Shown here piece after piece: positions 47,710-57,173 of a stretch of 64,000 nt of DNA. The notes beneath the pieces were generated by a model. The model made no database searches and had not been told where the DNA came from. It was given only the letters and a program-made list of their open reading frames with translations. Each line of letters begins with the position of its first letter. Within the stretch, counting starts at the first letter, position 1. Origin of the DNA: Demequina aestuarii (lineage in GTDB: Bacteria > Actinomycetota > Actinomycetes > Actinomycetales > Demequinaceae); contig NZ_BBRD01000001.1 of the NCBI RefSeq assembly GCF_000975095.1, positions 1,631,467 through 1,695,466 of the forward strand. Reading direction: 5' to 3'. A program made the translations under genes and the position numbers.

Positions 47710-48423
47710 ATGGACGAGCGCACCAGCGAGGGCGGCGCCACCATCCACCAGTTCCCGGGCACCGCGTCCGGCGGCCTGACTGACCGGCAGCGCCGGATCC
47801 TCGAGACCATCAAGGAGTCGGTCGAATCGCGCGGCTACCCGCCGTCGATGCGTGAGATCGGCGAGTCCGTGGGCCTGACGTCGACGTCGTCCGTGAAGCA
47901 TCAGTTGTCAGCGCTGGAGACCAAGGGCTTCCTGCGGCGGGATCCCCATCGCCCGCGCGCCATCGAAGTCGTTCTTCCTGACTCCGGCCCCGCAGACTCG
48001 TCCGTCACCCTGCCGACCGGCGTCCCCGCTGAGGCCCCGCAGGACGACACCATCTCGATGGTCCCGCTGGTGGGACGCATCGCCGCCGGTGGTCCCGTGC
48101 TGGCCGATCAGTCGGTGGAGGACGTGTTCGCGCTGCCCAGGCAGCTCACGGGCGACGGCGAGCTGTTCATGCTCAATGTCGTGGGCGACTCGATGATCGA
48201 CGCCGCCATCTGCGACGGAGACTGGGTGGTGGTGCGCCGCCAGCAGACCGCCGACAACGGCGACATCGTGGCGGCGCTGCTCGACGACGAGGCCACCGTC
48301 AAGACGTTCCGGCGCCGGGACGGCCAAGTCTGGCTCATGCCGCACAACCCGAGCTACACGCCGATCGACGGCACGCACGCCCGCATCATGGGCAAGGTCG
48401 TGTCGGTGATGCGCCGCATCTAG
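47710..48423 (+). CDS. lexA: SOS repressor LexA
   Basis: 237 residues. The N-terminal winged helix-turn-helix ([28 protein letters not shown]) reads SOS boxes; the C-terminal S24 peptidase domain self-cleaves when RecA filaments form. Cleavage Ala-Gly is in RIAAGGPV (near 125), catalytic Ser in GDSMID (near 160) and Lys in TVKTF (near 198). GAGGAGGAG precedes the ATG. Divergent from the LysM gene with three LexA boxes between. Confidence 0.97.
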   Translation: MDERTSEGGATIHQFPGTASGGLTDRQRRILETIKESVESRGYPPSMREIGESVGLTSTSSVKHQLSALETKGFLRRDPHRPRAIEVVLPDSGPADSSVTLPTGVPAEAPQDDTISMVPLVGRIAAGGPVLADQSVEDVFALPRQLTGDGELFMLNVVGDSMIDAAICDGDWVVVRRQQTADNGDIVAALLDDEATVKTFRRRDGQVWLMPHNPSYTPIDGTHARIMGKVVSVMRRI

Positions 48424-48486
48424 CGCTGCTCGTCCGCGCACTCCCCCGACGCGTCGGACCTGCATCGCTGCGCAACGCGCCGTTCG

Positions 48487-48714
48487 CTACTGGCTGCGCC
48501 AGCCCTCCTGCCAGTGGAAGCCACCCTTGATGGCGCGACGCATCGCGCTCATGGAGTTGGCGATGGTCGTCTGGTAGACCCTGGACTGCTCCGACTCGGC
48601 CTCGTCAGCCATGCGGCGAGAGCCTGCCTCGAAGTGCGCGAGATACTCCGCGAAGCGTTCGCGCTCAGCCTCCTGGCCGCGAACGAACTCCTCGGACGGC
48701 GTCGTATCGGTCAT
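48487..48714 (-). CDS. Small hypothetical protein
   Basis: 75 residues, highly charged and helical, with no membrane segment: begins MTDTTPSEEFVRGQEAERER and ends HWQEGWRSQ. Not a family I recognise. GGAGGTGG lies seven bases before the ATG, and TACGCT about 45 bases upstream may be its own -10 box. It follows dinG by 77 bp on the same strand and converges on lexA. Confidence 0.6.
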   Translation of the reverse strand: MTDTTPSEEFVRGQEAERERFAEYLAHFEAGSRRMADEAESEQSRVYQTTIANSMSAMRRAIKGGFHWQEGWRSQ

Positions 48715-48791
48715 CGTGGGTCCACCTCCGGTGCGTGCAGTCTGCGCACCCAGCGTACGGCCCCGCGAGGTCCCCGGCGGCGCCGCTGGCG

Positions 48792-50837
48792 CTAGACGCC
48801 GCGCTCGCGCGCCGCCGCGTCGAGGCGCCGGAGCGCCTCGAGCACCGTGTCGCGATCCGTGGTGCCCCACAGCGGCGGCATCGACCGGGCGAGATAGCCG
48901 CCGTAGCGCGCGGTGGCGAGCCTGGAGTCGAGCACCGCTACCACGCCGCGGTCCTCCGACGAGCGAATGAGTCGCCCCGCCCCCTGCGCCAACAGCAGCG
49001 CCGCGTGGGTCGCGGACACCGCCATGAAGCCGTTGCCGCCGCGCTGTGCGACGGCCTCGGTGCGCGCCTGCGAGATCGGTTCGTCAGGCCGCGGGAAGGG
49101 GATGCGGTCGATCACGACCAGCGATGCCGTCTCCCCCGGCGCGTCGATGCCCTGCCACAGCGATGTCGACCCGAACAGGCACGCGCGTGGATCCTCGCGG
49201 AACCGTTCCACGAGGGTGGGCAGCTGATCGTCGAGCTGGTACATGATCGGCACGTCCAGACGGGCTCGCATCGCCTCGGCGGCGGCCTGACCGGCACGAT
49301 GCGAGGAGAACAGCCCGAGGGTGCGTCCGCCCGCGGCCTCGATGAGCGCGGCGAGTTCGTCGAGCGCCTCTTCCGAGATCCCTCCCGGGCCCGGCCGCGG
49401 AAGGTGCGAGGCCACATAGAGAATCCCCTGGCGGCCGTAGTCGAACGGGCTGCCGGCGTCCATCGAGATCGGGTCGTCGACGCCGAGATGGCGCGCCATG
49501 GCCTCGAAGTTGCCGCCCAGCGCGAGGGTGGCGGAGGTGAACACGGAGGCCTTGTCCGCGATCAGCTTGTCGCGAATCAGCCCGGCCACGTCCAGAGGCG
49601 CCGCCACGATGCGCACCGCCTGGCGAGACTCGTAGTCGCCGTCGGGCGGCGCCAGCCAGACCACGTAGCGGCCGTGCTCGCCGAGCAGCTCCTCGCACAC
49701 GTCGAACACCTCGGTGAGCGCGGCCGTGGCCATCTTCGCGGTCGCGGAGGCGCTGCCCCCGGAGCGTGACCCGTCGGCGGAGTCCTTGGTGGTCTTCTGC
49801 ACCTGCGTGAGAGCCGCTCGAGCGGCTCCACGCAGCAGATCCACCGCCTCTGCGAGCTCCTCGGGCAGGCCCAGACGCAGCCGGCCCGGCTCGCAGTCCC
49901 CCAGGGCGCCGTCGAGAGCCCGCGCGGCGCGGTCGAGATCCTCCGAGGCCACCCCGCATCGGCGCGCGGCCCGTCCCGCGCGGTCCACGCGCTGGAGAGT
50001 GAGCTCGTGGGTCGCCGCCGACGTGATGCGGCCCACGAGCTCGTGTGCCTCATCCACGATGAGTGCGTGGTGGTCGCCCAACATGTCGTGGCTCGCGGCC
50101 TGCACGCCGAGCACCGCGTGATTGGTCACCACGATGGGTGCCCGCGCGACGTGATCGCGCACCGCTTGCGAGAAGCATTCGCTCAGCATCGGGCACTTGG
50201 ACTCCAGGCACTCGCGGCCGCTCACGCTCACCTGCGCCCACGCCCGATGCGACACGCCCGGCACGAGGTCGTCGCGATCGCCGGTCTCCGTCTCGTCGGC
50301 CCAAGCGTGGAGGCGAGCCACCTCCTTGCCGAGGTCGCTCGTGGGCCCAGCGGTGACGGGCAGCATGTCATCGTCCGGCTCGCCGTAGCCGCCGGCCATC
50401 TTGTGCACGCACAGGTAATTGCTGCGCCCCTTGAACAGCGCGGCCTCCGGTCGCGACCCCAGCTCGGACTCCAAGGCGTCGAGCACCAGCGGGAGGTCCT
50501 TCGTGAAGACCTGCCTCTGTAGGGCGAGAGTCGCCGTCGAGACCACGATGCGCTTCTTGGACCTCACCGCCTCAGCGACCGCCGGCACCAAGTAGGCGAG
50601 CGACTTTCCCGTACCGGTGCCCGCCTGGATCAGCGCGTGCTCGCCGTGTCCGAGCGCACGCTCGACCGCGGCGGCCATCGCTGTCTGGCCCTCGCGCTCG
50701 ACGCCACCCAGCGCGGCGACGGCGGTGCCGAGCAGCCGCGTGGCCTCCGAGGGTGCGGCGGCGCCAGCCTCGATGGACTCGCGATCAGCGGCGGTGGAGA
50801 CGTCCGGCGCTGACGTGGGCGATGTCGCCGCAGTCAC
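48792..50837 (-). CDS. dinG: DinG-like ATP-dependent DNA helicase
   Basis: XPD/Rad3-like superfamily 2 helicase, 681 residues. Walker A is AGTGTGKSLAYL; the iron-sulfur cysteines are in NYLCVHK, GRECLESKCPML and SECF; VVDEAH-type motif reads VDEAHELVG; later FSSHRAG, STSLWQGID and QGAGRLIR. DinG unwinds DNA-RNA hybrids and forks. No LexA box was found in the short gap to hflX, unlike E. coli dinG. GTG start at 50837 without a good ribosome site. Confidence 0.92.
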   Translation of the reverse strand: MTAATSPTSAPDVSTAADRESIEAGAAAPSEATRLLGTAVAALGGVEREGQTAMAAAVERALGHGEHALIQAGTGTGKSLAYLVPAVAEAVRSKKRIVVSTATLALQRQVFTKDLPLVLDALESELGSRPEAALFKGRSNYLCVHKMAGGYGEPDDDMLPVTAGPTSDLGKEVARLHAWADETETGDRDDLVPGVSHRAWAQVSVSGRECLESKCPMLSECFSQAVRDHVARAPIVVTNHAVLGVQAASHDMLGDHHALIVDEAHELVGRITSAATHELTLQRVDRAGRAARRCGVASEDLDRAARALDGALGDCEPGRLRLGLPEELAEAVDLLRGAARAALTQVQKTTKDSADGSRSGGSASATAKMATAALTEVFDVCEELLGEHGRYVVWLAPPDGDYESRQAVRIVAAPLDVAGLIRDKLIADKASVFTSATLALGGNFEAMARHLGVDDPISMDAGSPFDYGRQGILYVASHLPRPGPGGISEEALDELAALIEAAGGRTLGLFSSHRAGQAAAEAMRARLDVPIMYQLDDQLPTLVERFREDPRACLFGSTSLWQGIDAPGETASLVVIDRIPFPRPDEPISQARTEAVAQRGGNGFMAVSATHAALLLAQGAGRLIRSSEDRGVVAVLDSRLATARYGGYLARSMPPLWGTTDRDTVLEALRRLDAAARERGV

Positions 50838-50862
50838 GCGACGTCACACATACGACGCGGGC

Positions 50863-52356
50863 TCATGCGGCCTGTGCGGCTGCCTGGAGCCGAGCCGCGA
50901 GAGAATCGTCGACCATCGCGATCAGTCGCGTGCCTTCCGGCTGGTGCGACTCCTCGATGACCTCGCCGTGCAGGTGCGCCTCGTGGATCAGGTCGCCGCG
51001 GGTGTACGGCACCACGATGTCGATCCGCACCTCGGGGCGCGGCAGCTCGCGAGAGATCAGGTCCAGCAGCTCCGCCATCCCCGCTCCGGTCAGCGCCGAG
51101 ACCTCGATGGTGATCTCCGGTCGGGCGCGCAGGCGCATCAGCGTCTCGGGCTCGGCGATGTCCGCCTTGTTGAGCACGAGCACCTCCTTGACGGTGTCTG
51201 CGCCGGGCACGTCGGACAGCACCGTCCGCACCGCGCTCACCTGGCCCTCGGGGTCGGGGTGCGAGGCGTCGACCACGTGCAGCATCAGATCGGCATGCGC
51301 CACCTCCTCGAGCGTCGACGAGAACGCCGCGACGAGCTGGTGCGGGAGGTCACGGACGAACCCGACGGTGTCCGAGACGGTGTACTCGCGGCCGTCGGGG
51401 GTCTGCGACCGGCGCACCGTCGGGTCGAGTGTCGCGAACAGCGCGTTCTCGACGAGCGCGCCCGCGCCCGTGATGCGGTTGAGGAGAGAGGACTTGCCCG
51501 CGTTGGTGTAGCCGACGATCGCCACGTTCGGCAGCGCGAGCCGGCGGTCTCTCCGGACGTTGCGTGCGGGCTCCATCGCCTTGATCTCGCGTCGCAGCTG
51601 CGCCATGCGAGTGTGGATGCGGCGACGATCCAGCTCGATCTTGGTCTCACCGGGTCCGCGCGAGCCCATGCCCGCGGCGGCGCCGCCCACCTGTCCACCG
51701 GCCTGCCGGGACATCGAGTCACCCCAGCCACGCAGACGCGGCAGCAGGTACTCGAGCTGCGCCAACTCGACCTGCGCCTTGCCCTCCTTGGACTTGGCGT
51801 GCTGAGCGAAGATGTCGAGGATGAGCGCGGTGCGGTCAATGACCTTCACCTTCACCACGTCCTCGAGCGCGCGGCGCTGGCTGGGCGCGAGGTCGTCATT
51901 GACGATCACGGTGTCGGCGCCGAGCGACGCGACGATCTCCTTGACCTCGACCGCCTTGCCCTTGCCGATGTACGTGGCGGGGTCCGGGTTCGGGCGGCGC
52001 TGCAGCACGCCGTCGAGCACCTCGGAGCCTGCCGTCTCGGCGAGCGCCGCGAGCTCACGCAGGCTGACCTCGGCATCGGCCGCGGTGCCGTGGGACCACT
52101 GCCCCACGAGCACGACCTTCTCGAGGCGCAGCTGCCGGTACTCGACCTCGGAGACGTCCTCGAGCTCGGTCGACAGGCTTCCCACGCGCCGGAGCGCCGC
52201 ACGATCCTCACGGTCGAACTGGTCACCGTCGTAATCAGTGCGAGCCGTGCCACCCTTGCCGAGGACCGTGCTGGCGCGCGCCAGGACCCGCTCGATCACC
52301 GCATCGGCGCGGGAGGGAGTGGGGTCGGTGGGCTGGTTCTCATCAAGGTCGCTCAT
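50863..52356 (-). CDS. hflX: Ribosome-associated GTPase HflX
   Basis: 497 residues. HflX N-terminal domain (VGQWSHG, NPDPATYIGKGK, DDLAPSQ), the glycine-rich GGQVGGAAAGMGSRGPGE linker, then the G domain with GYTNAGKSSLLN, DTVGFVRDLP and LNKAD. It splits stalled or hibernating ribosomes. The ATG at 52356 is chosen over an upstream GTG because homologues start here and GACAAT lies nine bases before it. Divergent from the methyltransferase gene. Confidence 0.95.
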   Translation of the reverse strand: MSDLDENQPTDPTPSRADAVIERVLARASTVLGKGGTARTDYDGDQFDREDRAALRRVGSLSTELEDVSEVEYRQLRLEKVVLVGQWSHGTAADAEVSLRELAALAETAGSEVLDGVLQRRPNPDPATYIGKGKAVEVKEIVASLGADTVIVNDDLAPSQRRALEDVVKVKVIDRTALILDIFAQHAKSKEGKAQVELAQLEYLLPRLRGWGDSMSRQAGGQVGGAAAGMGSRGPGETKIELDRRRIHTRMAQLRREIKAMEPARNVRRDRRLALPNVAIVGYTNAGKSSLLNRITGAGALVENALFATLDPTVRRSQTPDGREYTVSDTVGFVRDLPHQLVAAFSSTLEEVAHADLMLHVVDASHPDPEGQVSAVRTVLSDVPGADTVKEVLVLNKADIAEPETLMRLRARPEITIEVSALTGAGMAELLDLISRELPRPEVRIDIVVPYTRGDLIHEAHLHGEVIEESHQPEGTRLIAMVDDSLAARLQAAAQAA

Positions 52357-52404
52357 GCTGGGTCCATTGTCGCACCGGCCGCCGACAGGCACCACCAGCG
52401 GCGG

Positions 52405-52410
52405 TACGCT
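52405..52410 (+). promoter_or_regulatory. -10 box of the methyltransferase gene
   Basis: TACGCT, seven bases before GTG 52418, predicting a leaderless message. A divergent GACAAT for hflX lies at 52366-52371 (minus strand). Confidence 0.5.
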
Positions 52411-52417
52411 CGCATGC

Positions 52418-53044
52418 GTGACCGAGGACCACTACTTCACCGCGGAGCCCGCCTCTGCCGACGAACGCCGCGAGCGCACCGTGCACCTGGCGGGCCGGGA
52501 CGTCACCGTCGAGACCGCATCGGGCATCTTCTCCCCCGGCCACGTCGACGCCGGAACGCAGGTGCTGCTGCGCCACCTGCCCCCCGCTCCGGCGGGCGAG
52601 GTGCTCGACCTGGGCTGCGGGTGGGGCCCCCTCGCTCTCGCCGCCGCACTGGGCACACCCGAGGCGCGAGTCACCGCCGTCGACGTGAACCGGCGAGCGC
52701 TCGACCTCGTGACGCGCAACGCCGCTCGCCTGGGAGTCGCGGACCGCGTGCGCGCCGTCGAGCCGAGCGACGTCGACGAGAGCGCGACGTACGCGGCGAT
52801 CTGGTCGAACCCGCCGATCCGCATCGGCAAGGCCGCGCTTCACGACCTGCTCACCACGTGGCTGCCGCGACTTGCGCCCGGTGGGGAGGCGTGGCTCGTG
52901 GTGCAGCGCAACCTCGGTGCCGACTCTCTCGCGCGGTGGATCGCGGAACAGAGCGACGATGCGGGCGTGCCGTGGGGCCGGATCGAGAAGGTCGCCAGCG
53001 CCAAGGGCTTCCGGGTGCTGCGTCTCGCTCGCCCCGTCGACTGA
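52418..53044 (+). CDS. Class I methyltransferase (RsmC-like)
   Basis: 208 residues. VLDLGCGWGPLALAAAL is the cofactor loop, TAVDVNRRAL the acidic strand end and WSNPPIRIGKAALHDLL the catalytic NPPI motif of N-methyltransferases acting on guanine or adenine, as in RsmC (16S G1207). Half the length of E. coli RsmC, as is usual in actinobacteria. The GTG start is set by the TACGCT seven bases upstream; earlier in-frame codons would read into hflX. Confidence 0.87.
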   Translation: MTEDHYFTAEPASADERRERTVHLAGRDVTVETASGIFSPGHVDAGTQVLLRHLPPAPAGEVLDLGCGWGPLALAAALGTPEARVTAVDVNRRALDLVTRNAARLGVADRVRAVEPSDVDESATYAAIWSNPPIRIGKAALHDLLTTWLPRLAPGGEAWLVVQRNLGADSLARWIAEQSDDAGVPWGRIEKVASAKGFRVLRLARPVD

Positions 53045-53090
53045 GCACCGCCGCACACCACTGCGGGCGCGCCGACGCGCTCAGGCGCGG

Positions 53091-53681
53091 CTACGGGTAC
53101 CCGCGCTCTCCCCTGCTCGCCGCATCGGCGATGCGCGTCACGCGATCCGCGCGCGTCGGTGCCCGCTTGGCCAGCACCAGCTGCGCGAGCATGAGCTTGC
53201 GCGCCGAGGGTGGAAAGCCGTTCCAATGCTCCGCCGCTCCGTCGCGGGCCTCCAGGGCGACGCGCAGGTCCTCGGGCACGACCAGCGCCTCGACGTCGTC
53301 CCACAGCGTCCAGGAGCCGTCCGCCTGCGCGGCGGCGATCACTGCGGCGCCGGCCGCCGTGATCCGGCCCTCCGCCTCGAGTTCCGCGATGCGCGCCTTG
53401 TTGGTGCGCGCCCAGCCCGAGCCACGTTTGCGCGGGGAGCAGTATTGCAGCGTGCGATCCGCGTCGAGTCTGCGGGCCGTCGCGTCGATCCAGCCGAAGC
53501 AGAGCGCCTCCCGGACCAGCTCGTCATACGTGAGGCCCGTACGGCCGGAGGCTTGTCGCCACAGCACCACCCAGACGCCGTCCGCAGTCGCGTGGTGAGC
53601 GGCGAGCCACTCACGCCACTCGGCCGCGTCCTCGGGGTGGATGCGAAGCTTGCCGGCCGGATCGGGCTCAACGGGATGCAT
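53091..53681 (-). CDS. YdeI/OmdA family protein
   Basis: 196 residues. GVWVVLWRQASGRTGLTYDELVREALCFGWID and RLDADRTLQYCSPRKRGSGWARTNKAR (given here by pieces: ALCFGWIDA, QYCSPRK, WARTNKAR) are the YdeI/OmdA signature, followed by a C-terminal helical domain with FPPSARK. Members are tied to stress or antimicrobial tolerance, but no biochemical activity is established. Downstream of dapF by 22 bp; start lacks a strong ribosome site. Confidence 0.82.
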   Translation of the reverse strand: MHPVEPDPAGKLRIHPEDAAEWREWLAAHHATADGVWVVLWRQASGRTGLTYDELVREALCFGWIDATARRLDADRTLQYCSPRKRGSGWARTNKARIAELEAEGRITAAGAAVIAAAQADGSWTLWDDVEALVVPEDLRVALEARDGAAEHWNGFPPSARKLMLAQLVLAKRAPTRADRVTRIADAASRGERGYP

Positions 53682-53703
53682 GGTCGGACGTGGCGGGGCA
53701 GAG

Positions 53704-54597
53704 TCAGACGGTCGCGGTCGCGGGCACTGCGGAGACGTCGACCACTCCGTCCGCGACGAGCAGCGCGGGACCCTCGAGCACCGTGCGCGACCCCACGATC
53801 CGCACGGTGACCATGCCACCCGGCACCTCGACGTCCCAGATGTCAGGAGCACCGTCCCCGGCCCAGGAGCGCACCGCCACGGCCACGGCGCACGCACCGG
53901 TGCCGCACGAGCGAGTCTCACCGGAGCCGCGCTCGTGCACGCGCATGCGCACGCGCCCGCGTTCGACGCCGTCGCGAACCTCGCCCCCGCGGGTCACCAC
54001 GAACTCGACATTGGAGCCGGCAGTCGGCGTGGGCGTGACACGAGGAGCCTCCGTGAGGTCGAGCGCTGCGAGCTCTGACGTCGAGGCGAGCGCCACCACG
54101 TGGTGCGGGTTGCCGACGTCCACCGACAGCGCTGGGCGCCCCGGGACAAGTCCGTGCGCCTGCACCTCGGCATCGAAGCCGCCGCTGGCGTCACCGAGCC
54201 GAAACTCCCCCATGCCCACGGCATAGTGGCCGCCGCCCAGAGAACTCAGAGTGCGGGTGCCGCCCCTGGTGGCGATCGTGAGGCCGCCCGCAAGGTCGAC
54301 ACCGGCATCCCGTTCCAGGAACGCGGCGAATACGCGCGCTCCGTTGCCGCACATCTCTGACGTCGAGCCGTCCGCATTCCAATAGTCCATGAACCAGGTG
54401 CGAGCGTCGAGGCCCGCGCCCGCAGGCACCGCCCCGGAGCGCACCGCGCGAATCACGCCGTCCGCGCCGATGCCCGCGCGCCGGTCGCAGAGGTAGCGCA
54501 CCAGCGCTGGCGTCAGGTCGATCTCGCCGTGCTCGTCGAACAGCAGCACGAAGTCGTTCTCCGTCCCGTGTCCTTTGGTGAACTGCAGCGTGGCCAT
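53704..54597 (-). CDS. dapF: Diaminopimelate epimerase
   Basis: Converts LL- to meso-diaminopimelate for lysine and, where used, the cell wall. FTKGHGTENDFV opens the protein; the two catalytic cysteines are in EMCGNGARV and RSCGTGACA. 297 residues. The start is ATG at 54597 with TAGCCT seven bases upstream. It sits downstream of miaA, the usual actinobacterial place. Its presence shows meso-DAP is made, which matters for the MurE specificity question. Confidence 0.96.
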   Translation of the reverse strand: MATLQFTKGHGTENDFVLLFDEHGEIDLTPALVRYLCDRRAGIGADGVIRAVRSGAVPAGAGLDARTWFMDYWNADGSTSEMCGNGARVFAAFLERDAGVDLAGGLTIATRGGTRTLSSLGGGHYAVGMGEFRLGDASGGFDAEVQAHGLVPGRPALSVDVGNPHHVVALASTSELAALDLTEAPRVTPTPTAGSNVEFVVTRGGEVRDGVERGRVRMRVHERGSGETRSCGTGACAVAVAVRSWAGDGAPDIWDVEVPGGMVTVRIVGSRTVLEGPALLVADGVVDVSAVPATATV

Positions 54598-54604
54598 GCC
54601 CCCA

Positions 54605-54610
54605 AGGCTA
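54605..54610 (-). promoter_or_regulatory. -10 box of dapF
   Basis: TAGCCT on the minus strand, seven bases before the ATG at 54597, inside the 47-bp gap after miaA. Confidence 0.5.
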
Positions 54611-54644
54611 CCCGCGCCGTCCGACGCCGAGCGGCGGTTGACGG

Positions 54645-55619
54645 TCAGTCGTTCAGGAGTGCCAGCACGTCGTCTGCGGCGCGGCTCACGTCCGCCGTAG
54701 TGACCGGCGCCGCCACCCACCGCACTCGCGGGTCGGGGCGGAACCACTTGCGCTGACGGCGGGCCAGTCGCCGCGTGTGCACCTTGATGAGGTCGCGCGC
54801 CTGATCTGCGTCGATCTCGCCGTCGAGGTGCTGCAGGGTCTCTGCGTATCCCACCGCACGCCGCGCCGTCACTCCGTCGCGCAGGCCTCGCGCGGCCAGC
54901 GCGCGCACCTCATCGACCAGGCCCGCGTCCCACATGTGGTCCACGCGCTCATCGATGCGCGGGTCAAGGACGTCGTAGCCGAGGTCGAGCCCGATCTGCA
55001 CCGCTGGAATCTGGTACTGATGGGTCGGCAGCGTCGCGGAGAACGGCTGGCCGGTGAGCTCGATCACCTCGAGCGCGCGCACGATGCGCTTGACGTTCTG
55101 GGCGGGGATGCGCGCGGCCGCCACGGGATCGGCCACCGCGAGCTCGCGATGCAGCATGCCTGGCCCCTCGGCATCAGCGCGTGCCTCGAGACGCGCCCTC
55201 ACCGAGGGGTCCGTGGGCGGGAACTCGAACGTGTCCAGAAGCGCGCGGACATACAGGCCCGAGCCGCCCGTCACGATGGCACGGCGCCCCCGCGCATGGA
55301 TCGCGTCGATGTCGGCCCGCGCGGCGCTCTGGAAGCCCGCGACCGAGGCGTCCTCCTGGACGTCGAGGGTGTCGAGCTGGTGATGGGGCACGCCTCGGCG
55401 CTCGGCCACCGACAGCTTCGCCGTGCCGATGTCCATGCCTCGGTAGAACTGCATCGCATCGGCATTGACGATCTCTCCGTCGAGGCGTTCGGCAAGCGCG
55501 AGCGACACGGCCGACTTCCCGGTCGCCGTGGATCCGACCACGGCGATGGCCGCTGGCGCGTCCGACAGCACCGCATCGTCCGTCCACGTGGCCGATGCGG
55601 GGGTGGGGCGACCTGTCAC
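54645..55619 (-). CDS. miaA: tRNA dimethylallyltransferase MiaA
   Basis: Adds the isopentenyl group to A37 of tRNAs reading UNN codons. P-loop GSTATGKSAV (residues about 29-37), NADAMQFYRGMDIGTAK (with catalytic Asp/Thr), GGSGLYVRALL and QNVKRIVRALEV are present. 324 residues. GTG at 55619 is used, preceded by GAGG; longer readings would run inside miaB. It follows miaB by seven bases, and MiaB acts on its product. Confidence 0.95.
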   Translation of the reverse strand: MTGRPTPASATWTDDAVLSDAPAAIAVVGSTATGKSAVSLALAERLDGEIVNADAMQFYRGMDIGTAKLSVAERRGVPHHQLDTLDVQEDASVAGFQSAARADIDAIHARGRRAIVTGGSGLYVRALLDTFEFPPTDPSVRARLEARADAEGPGMLHRELAVADPVAAARIPAQNVKRIVRALEVIELTGQPFSATLPTHQYQIPAVQIGLDLGYDVLDPRIDERVDHMWDAGLVDEVRALAARGLRDGVTARRAVGYAETLQHLDGEIDADQARDLIKVHTRRLARRQRKWFRPDPRVRWVAAPVTTADVSRAADDVLALLND

Positions 55620-55626
55620 CGGCGCC

Positions 55627-57171
55627 TCAGGTCCGGGACGGGCGCAGCGAGGGGATGCCGAGCACGACCGGCCCCGCAGGTGCGCCTGCCCCCGTGCCGC
55701 ATGAGGACCCGCATCCACCGGCGCCGTGGTCGTGGCCGTCGGCGTGGGCCACGTCCCACGCATCGCCCGCGCGCGTGCGACGCACCTCGTACGTGCCGCC
55801 TTCCAGCGCGCTGTCAGCGATCAGGTGATGGGGCGCCGCGTGCGTCACATCGACGGTCACCATGTCGCCGGGGCGTGGTGTGTCGACGCCCGCTCTGGAC
55901 ATCCCCACCGCAGGCACCGCGAAATGCACCAGGCGACTGTCGGGCGCCCGGCCGCTGAGCCGCGCTGAGGCATCGTCCTTGCGCCCCGCGCCGTCGAGGA
56001 CCATGAGCTCCACGGTGCGGCCGACCATGGCCTCGTTCTCGGCGAGCGAGACGCGTTCCTGCAGCGCCTTGAGCCGGCCGAACCGCTCCGTGATCACCGG
56101 CTTGGGGAGTTCCGGGAGTTCGAAGGCCGGTGTGCCGGGGCGCGGTGAGTACTGGAAGGTGAAGGCGCTCGAGAACCGTGACTGCTCGACCACCCGCAGG
56201 GTGTCCTCGAAATCCTCGTCGGTCTCGCCGGGGAAGCCCACGATGATGTCGGTCGTGATGGCCGCATCGGGCATGGCGTCGCGAACCTTGTCAAGGATCC
56301 CCAGGAACTTGGCGGAGCGGTACGACCGACGCATCGCACGCAGCACCGAATCGGATCCCGACTGCAGGGGCATGTGGAGGCTCGGCATGACGTTCGGCGT
56401 CTCCGCCATGGCCTCGATCACGTCATCCGTGAAGGCCGCCGGGTGGGGCGACGTGAACCGCACGCGCTCGAGACCGTCGATGTCGCCGCATGCACGCAGC
56501 AGCTTCGCGAAGGCGCCGCGGTCGCCGAACTCGATGCCATAGGAGTTGACGTTCTGGCCGAGCAGGGTGATCTCCACCACGCCCTGCGATACCAACGCCT
56601 GGATCTCTGCGAGCACCTCGCCAGGACGGCGGTCGCGCTCCTTTCCGCGCAGGCTCGGGACGATGCAGAACGTGCAGGTGTTGTTGCACCCCACGGAGAT
56701 CGACACCCACGCGGAGGCGACGGAGTCGCGACGGCTCGGCAGCGTGGACGGGAACACCTGCAGCGACTCTTCGATCTCGACCTGCGCCTCGGCGTTGTGA
56801 CGGGCACGGTCGAGCAGCGCCGGAAGCACGTCGAGGTTGTGCGTCCCGAAGACGACGTCGACCCACGGCGCCTTCTCCACGATGGTGCCGCGGTCCTTCT
56901 GCGCCAGGCAGCCGCCGACGGCGATCTGCATGCCGGGACGCTCCGCCTTGACGGACGCGAGCTGACCGAGATTGCCGTAGAGCTTGTTGGCGGCGTTCTC
57001 GCGCACGGCGCACGTGTTGATCACGACGACGTCGGCGATGTCGTCTCCCTGCGGCGCGGCGGTGTATCCGGCGTTCTCGAGGAGTCCGGCCATGTGCTCG
57101 GAGTCGTGAATGTTCATCTGGCACCCGAGGGTCCGGACGACGTACGTGGGGGCGAGCGTGGTGTCTGACAT
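55627..57171 (-). CDS. miaB: tRNA methylthiotransferase MiaB
   Basis: Radical SAM enzyme that adds the methylthio group to i6A37. The N-terminal domain has TLGCQMN, NTCAVRE and VGGCLAQ (auxiliary cluster cysteines); the radical SAM motif is CNNTCTFC; a TRAM domain follows. After about residue 460 there is an extra tail rich in His, Gly and Cys ([18 protein letters not shown]) not typical of the family. 514 residues. ATG is two bases after the rny stop. Confidence 0.95.
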   Translation of the reverse strand: MSDTTLAPTYVVRTLGCQMNIHDSEHMAGLLENAGYTAAPQGDDIADVVVINTCAVRENAANKLYGNLGQLASVKAERPGMQIAVGGCLAQKDRGTIVEKAPWVDVVFGTHNLDVLPALLDRARHNAEAQVEIEESLQVFPSTLPSRRDSVASAWVSISVGCNNTCTFCIVPSLRGKERDRRPGEVLAEIQALVSQGVVEITLLGQNVNSYGIEFGDRGAFAKLLRACGDIDGLERVRFTSPHPAAFTDDVIEAMAETPNVMPSLHMPLQSGSDSVLRAMRRSYRSAKFLGILDKVRDAMPDAAITTDIIVGFPGETDEDFEDTLRVVEQSRFSSAFTFQYSPRPGTPAFELPELPKPVITERFGRLKALQERVSLAENEAMVGRTVELMVLDGAGRKDDASARLSGRAPDSRLVHFAVPAVGMSRAGVDTPRPGDMVTVDVTHAAPHHLIADSALEGGTYEVRRTRAGDAWDVAHADGHDHGAGGCGSSCGTGAGAPAGPVVLGIPSLRPSRT

Positions 57172-57173
57172 TC

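Noticed and set aside
48446..48457. CCGACGCGTCGG palindrome between lexA and the small gene
   Set aside because: A 12-bp palindrome in very GC-rich DNA with no loop, T-run or repeat; too weak to call a site.
50617..53598. 993-residue plus-strand frame over hflX
   Set aside because: Antisense and out-of-frame composite of three genes.
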